A stretch of DNA of 9,558 bases, taken from positions 1 through 9,558 of the forward strand of contig CANQBT010000085.1 in assembly GCA_947589405.1 (NCBI GenBank), given 5' to 3'. Shown here in pieces: positions 6,076 through 9,558 of the stretch (its first letter is position 1; each line of letters starts with the position of its first letter). The notes beneath the pieces are model-generated. The model was not told the origin of the DNA. It did not search any database and saw only the letters and a list, made by a program, of their open reading frames with translations. Source of the stretch: an uncultured Clostridia bacterium. Its GTDB lineage: Bacteria > Bacillota > Clostridia > Lachnospirales > CAG-274. The position numbers and the translations under genes are program-made.

Positions 6076-6773
6076 CAGGCACTATAGTAAATGTAATAGC
6101 GATAATAGCAGGTACGATATTGGGACTTGTTGTAAAAGGCAGATTTAACGCAAAATTGCAGGAAATAACAACTCAGGCAACAGGACTGGCTGTAATATTC
6201 GTAGGTCTGTCGGGAGCATTGCAGAGAATGATCAACGAGCCTTGCAATTCGGTGCTTTTTGTCATAAGCCTTGTAATAGGCGGACTTGTGGGAACTCTCA
6301 TTAATATAGAAGGAAAAATGAAAAGCGCAGGTGACTGGATAGAAAGCAAGTGCAAGGGCGGTGAAGGCTCTGTTTCAAAAAGCTTTGTGGCAGCAAGTAT
6401 ACTTTACTGCACAGGCACAATGGCGATAATAGGCTCTATAGACAGCGGCATATACGGAAATTACACGATACTTTTTACAAAAAGTGTGCTTGACGGCGTA
6501 TACGCTATCATATTTGCATCTACATTGGGCTATGGCGTTATTTTCTCAGCTATATCCGTATTCATATATCAGGGTGCCATAACATTGCTTGCAGGCTTTG
6601 TGGAGCCTTATCTCACAGGGGATATTATGAGAGAAATATCCGTTGTCGGCGGCATACTTATTACAGCTCTCGGCATTGATATGCTTGGCATGAGAAAGCT
6701 CAATGTTGCAAATTTACTGCCGTCAGTCGTTGTTCCTGTGATATATTATGGTATCGTTTATGCCATATATTAG
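6072..6773 (+). CDS. DUF554 integral membrane protein
   Basis: A 233-residue polytopic membrane protein of the DUF554 family (relatives YdfK of Bacillus, YqgA of E. coli). About seven hydrophobic segments are visible, with many Gly-x-x-x-Gly contacts. The first is VNVIAIIAGTILGLVV, and the family-typical GTLINIEGKMKSAGDWIESK loop is at about 77-98, followed by FVAASILYCTGTMAIIGSIDSG. The start at ATG 6072 is supported by AAGGAG eight bases before it and by the ATGA overlap with the glycosylase stop. A longer frame from 5991 would lie inside the glycosylase and is rejected. Its biochemical function is not established; transport is often presumed. Coupling to a DNA repair gene may be chance co-transcription. 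No clear terminator follows. Confidence 0.9.
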   Translation: MTGTIVNVIAIIAGTILGLVVKGRFNAKLQEITTQATGLAVIFVGLSGALQRMINEPCNSVLFVISLVIGGLVGTLINIEGKMKSAGDWIESKCKGGEGSVSKSFVAASILYCTGTMAIIGSIDSGIYGNYTILFTKSVLDGVYAIIFASTLGYGVIFSAISVFIYQGAITLLAGFVEPYLTGDIMREISVVGGILITALGIDMLGMRKLNVANLLPSVVVPVIYYGIVYAIY

Positions 6774-6826
6774 TGTCATATGGCGCAAACGATCGATTTG
6801 ACGTCTTGAATTACATCATAATTTAG

Positions 6827-6855
6827 TTGAAAGATATGGTAAATTGTGTTATAAT
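6827..6855 (+). promoter_or_regulatory. Sigma-A promoter for the DUF5684 gene
   Basis: TTGAAA (6827-6832), exactly 17 bases, then a perfect TATAAT (6850-6855), with transcription expected from about 6862. A ten-base palindrome, ACAGTACTGT (6872-6881), lies just downstream and could be an operator, but this is only suggested by symmetry. Confidence 0.75.
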
Positions 6856-6910
6856 ATAAACGATAACAGGCACAGTACTGTTTAAAATAAAATATAAGGA
6901 GTGAAATTTT

Positions 6911-7408
6911 ATGGAAACAACGACGATCGCTCTTACGGCTGAACAGGCAGCAGTAGGCGGTGCAGCAATAGGCGGTATACTTGGTTTAGGCTTAGGCGTT
7001 ATCCTTACTGCCTTGATCGTATTGTGGGTATTCCAGATAATAGCATTCTGGAAGATATTCACAAAGGCAGGAGAGCCGGGCTGGAAGAGTATCATACCTG
7101 TATACAGCGGCTATGTACAGTATAAGATCACATGGAAGCCTATGTGGTTCTGGGTAATGTTTGCAGCAACTATAGTTTACAGTATGGCATCTCAGTTTAT
7201 GACAAATGGCTCAACAAGCATGATCCTTTCAGCTATAGTGTTTATTGCAAGTATTGTTATGCTTGTAATTCAGATCATAAGCTATGTTAAGCTTTCAAGA
7301 TCCTTCGGTCACGGTATAGGCTTTGCACTTGGTCTTATATTCCTCTATCCTATATTTGTTCTTATATTAGGATACGGCAGTTCAGAATACAAGGGTGCAG
7401 ATCTGTAA
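6911..7408 (+). CDS. DUF5684 membrane protein
   Basis: A 165-residue membrane protein with four hydrophobic segments (about 15-47, 77-95, 103-126 and 136-156). The first is Gly/Ala/Leu-rich. It is followed by the signature KIFTKAGEPGWKSIIPVY (48-65), then a lysine-containing stretch (YKITWKPMW) and, near the end, KLSRSFGHGIGFALGL, all features of DUF5684 proteins. These are widespread in Clostridia and sometimes fused to or placed beside signal peptidase. The function is not known. The ribosome binding site AAGGAG (about 6896-6901) is ten bases from the ATG. It is a single-gene unit, with a consensus promoter in front and a strong terminator behind. Confidence 0.87.
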   Translation: METTTIALTAEQAAVGGAAIGGILGLGLGVILTALIVLWVFQIIAFWKIFTKAGEPGWKSIIPVYSGYVQYKITWKPMWFWVMFAATIVYSMASQFMTNGSTSMILSAIVFIASIVMLVIQIISYVKLSRSFGHGIGFALGLIFLYPIFVLILGYGSSEYKGADL

Positions 7409-7424
7409 TTACATATTTTTTCGG

Positions 7425-7464
7425 GGACATCGCATTATTGTCATGCGGTGTCCTTTTATTTTTT
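7425..7464 (+). terminator. Strong intrinsic terminator after the DUF5684 gene
   Basis: An 11-base stem GGACATCGCAT / ATGCGGTGTCC (one T-G wobble) with a 7-base loop, followed by a T-rich tail TTTTATTTTTT (7454-7464). It isolates the DUF5684 gene from the surface protein downstream. Confidence 0.9.
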
Positions 7465-7522
7465 AAGTAAATTAATGGTATTTCTGTTAAAATAATTATT
7501 TTATATAATTTTTTAAATATGA

Positions 7523-7551
7523 TTGCAATTTTGTTCATAATATGTTAAAAT
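7523..7551 (+). promoter_or_regulatory. Promoter for the large surface protein
   Basis: TTGCAA (7523-7528), 17 bases, then TAAAAT (7546-7551) with a TGn extension (TGTTAAAAT). The ribosome binding site AAGGAGGA (7581-7588) is strong and well placed before the ATG at 7596. Confidence 0.6.
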
Positions 7552-7595
7552 TATTTCACATTTGGCAATAAAATATTTTTAAGGAGGACAATTTT

Positions 7596-9558
7596 ATGAG
7601 AAAATTTTTAAGGCTGTTCTTACTGACAGCAGTAATAGCCTTTGCTATGTCTGTTATGGCTATGGCGGCAGAAATACATAGTGAGCCTATTAGTGAAAGT
7701 GTAACACTTACAGCAGGTGATACATATCATCAGGTTAGAATAAAGGGTTCTTCTTCAGAATCTGAGCCTGTTGTTATTACAATACCGGCAGAAGGTATAA
7801 CCATATCAGGCGACAGAATGAATTATGACGCTGAAAATGATTTTGGTTTAAGGATCGAAAGCGGCTATGTTAAGATCCTTGGTGAAGACGGTGCCGTAAT
7901 GTATCATGAGAATAAGGATGGCTACTCCACCGATTTTATTATCAAAGTAGATACAGGTGCAGATCTTACCCTTGAAAACGTTACTCTTAACGGAAGAAAA
8001 AAGAACTGCGTCATAGACAACCCTTCAACCTCTGAAAGAACATGGCACGGTATATATAACGACGGTACTCTCAATATAGAAAAGGGTACTGTAATTACAG
8101 GCATTGTGACTTTAGGCACAGGCTATACTCATGGCTGCGCTGTATATAATAACGGTACGCTTAATATGAACGGCGGCGAAATTAAAGGCAACAAGCATTA
8201 TGCCCGCGCAGGTTATTCTATTGTAACATACGGCGATGTAAATATTACAGATGGTCTTATTTATGACAATCAAGGCTATTCCATATACCAAGTCTCAGGT
8301 ATGTTAAATATGACCGGCGGTATGATATTGGGAAATGTAAGCGGCGGCTACAGAACACAGGGTGACTTCCGCTTTGGTCAGGTAAATCCCGATTATGCAG
8401 ATATACTGAAGAATGCTACGATATTAACAGACGAGGACCAGAAAATAAGCATAGACCTTAGCTCTATCGGAGGAACTAAAGATTATTTCATAGCAAATCC
8501 TCTCCATGAGATCACCCTTAAAAGCGGCGGCAATGACTATAGGGTAATATATGGAAGCAATATGTGGAATATCTATGAGGAAACTCATGAAAATCAGCAT
8601 CAGGTATTTCTTGCAGAGGATACAGTATATTTAAGCCTTACAAGTGAAGAAACAAAAAGCACAACTATTACGGCAGAGGTAATTTGTTCAGGAAATAATC
8701 ATACGATAAAAAATTGGACAACATCTACCAATAACATTGTATCACTTAAGCCCGATGGAAATAAATGTGAGGTAACTGCTCTTAATCCAGGCACAGTAAC
8801 AATTACAGCCAGTACGGATGATGGGGCTTCTGATAAGTGTACAGTAATAGTATCAGAAGGCAATGTTATAAACGCAAGTAACGTTAATGATAAAACATTT
8901 GTTGCAGGAGAAACCTATTCGGATATTATATTAGATGGAAGGACGAATGGAAATCTTTATTTGAATATACCGGCAGATGGAATAAATGTTACAAGTACCG
9001 AGCCGGGTGTAAGCTGTATTACAGTCAGAGGAAATGTTCAGCTGACAAACGGAGCTATATATCATAAAAACGAAGGTGATTTCTCATCACTTGCCATTAT
9101 ATATGTGGAACCGGGAGCATCTCTTACAATAAACGGCACTAAAATTTATGGTGTAAGTCAGGATAATGCATCTGACGGTACAGATCATAGTGACATATCT
9201 GTTGCAGAAAATGTAATGTATGGTATTTATATTGATGAGGGTGCTTCTGCAAATATGCAGGGTTATTCTGTTATATCAAGAGTACACGCAGACCATGACA
9301 TAGATGAAGACGGTGTTATATACAACAAGGGTACATTTACAATACCAACCGCTTCAAATGCAAGTATACACAATAATTATGCTTGCTATGCAATTTACTC
9401 CGATGGCGGTACACAGAATTTAGACAGCGGTGCCATAGTAGGTTTGCTTCCTGAGGGCATTACAATAGGCGGAAATGTCAAGACAGGCAAGATTTACGGA
9501 ATTGCTCCGGGAACAGATATTACCGTAAGTAGAAACGGTTTTAATGAGAAAATAGTTA
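7596..9558 (+). CDS. Large secreted surface protein, beta-helix and Ig-like modules, 3' truncated by window
   Basis: The frame is open from ATG 7596 to the window end (654 residues visible, no stop). A signal peptide with a basic start and a hydrophobic core ends in AMA at 22-24. A first module (about 38-330) has Gly-Thr-Leu-Asn type repeats: NGTLN, NDGTLN, GDVNI and GMLNM turns with glycines at 157, 187, 213 and 235. This is the pattern of right-handed parallel beta-helix surface proteins. Residues about 343-420 form an Ig-like domain with the WTTSTNNIVSL...ALNPGTVTITAS pattern of Big_2 domains. The second module repeats the start of the first: AGDTY (40) and AGETY (437), IPAEGI (63) and IPADGI (458), GADLTL (121) and GASLTI (507). 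Anchoring (sortase, SLH or other) would be beyond the window. Likely a surface adhesin or glycan-contacting protein; this is inference. Confidence 0.85.
   Translation, partial: MRKFLRLFLLTAVIAFAMSVMAMAAEIHSEPISESVTLTAGDTYHQVRIKGSSSESEPVVITIPAEGITISGDRMNYDAENDFGLRIESGYVKILGEDGAVMYHENKDGYSTDFIIKVDTGADLTLENVTLNGRKKNCVIDNPSTSERTWHGIYNDGTLNIEKGTVITGIVTLGTGYTHGCAVYNNGTLNMNGGEIKGNKHYARAGYSIVTYGDVNITDGLIYDNQGYSIYQVSGMLNMTGGMILGNVSGGYRTQGDFRFGQVNPDYADILKNATILTDEDQKISIDLSSIGGTKDYFIANPLHEITLKSGGNDYRVIYGSNMWNIYEETHENQHQVFLAEDTVYLSLTSEETKSTTITAEVICSGNNHTIKNWTTSTNNIVSLKPDGNKCEVTALNPGTVTITASTDDGASDKCTVIVSEGNVINASNVNDKTFVAGETYSDIILDGRTNGNLYLNIPADGINVTSTEPGVSCITVRGNVQLTNGAIYHKNEGDFSSLAIIYVEPGASLTINGTKIYGVSQDNASDGTDHSDISVAENVMYGIYIDEGASANMQGYSVISRVHADHDIDEDGVIYNKGTFTIPTASNASIHNNYACYAIYSDGGTQNLDSGAIVGLLPEGITIGGNVKTGKIYGIAPGTDITVSRNGFNEKIV

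Noticed and set aside
7922..8119. Minus-strand 65-residue frame within the surface protein
   Set aside because: Antisense shadow of a strong coding frame, without a ribosome binding site.
8058..8310. Repeated short words in the surface protein as a CRISPR or DNA repeat array
   Set aside because: The similarity is at protein level (Gly-Thr-Leu-Asn turns) with diverged DNA and uneven spacing, as in beta-helix coils.

Overview
The window looks like a chromosomal segment from a low-GC, AT-rich member of the Clostridia (Bacillota), probably a gut commensal. The evidence is strong AGGAGG-type ribosome binding sites, sigma-A type promoters, a Clostridia-style pairing of an ECF sigma factor with a DUF4367-like anti-sigma protein, and DUF6062, DUF5684, DUF554 and OGG1-type proteins. 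No rRNA, tRNA, CRISPR array or complete insertion sequence was seen. The assignment rests on protein recognition by eye, not on a search.

Left half (minus strand, about 223-5103). Reading in the direction of transcription there are four units. First comes a tightly coupled pair: a DUF6062-like protein with a duplicated Cys/His motif, then a single-pass membrane protein. Next, after a 62-base gap, is an ECF sigma factor coupled by one base to its membrane anti-sigma partner. Third is a small secreted protein whose upstream gap has no sigma-A promoter but a plausible ECF-type promoter. Last is a lipoprotein ending in an SH3b-like domain. The sigma, anti-sigma and secreted-protein genes look like a small envelope-signalling cassette. 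A 614-base gap (1330-1943) separates the lipoprotein from the rest. It holds a candidate plus-strand small RNA or attenuated leader ending in a perfect terminator, followed by a GC-richer 50-codon ORF of unknown origin. The first 170 bases may be the end of an insertion sequence.

Right half (plus strand, about 5141-9558). A compact divergent promoter region (5104-5202) starts an operon of an 8-oxoguanine DNA glycosylase overlapping a DUF554 membrane protein by ATGA. A DUF5684 membrane protein follows with its own consensus promoter and a strong terminator. Last is a large secreted protein, cut by the window end, with beta-helix-like repeats and a duplicated module on both sides of an Ig-like (Big_2-type) domain.

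The most promising leads are the sigma/anti-sigma/secreted-protein cassette with its candidate promoter motif, the orphan transcript at about 1499-1691, the duplicated CxxCxxxH...GFCxxHF metal-site-like architecture, and the modular surface protein. None is a complete, clearly new system on sequence alone.
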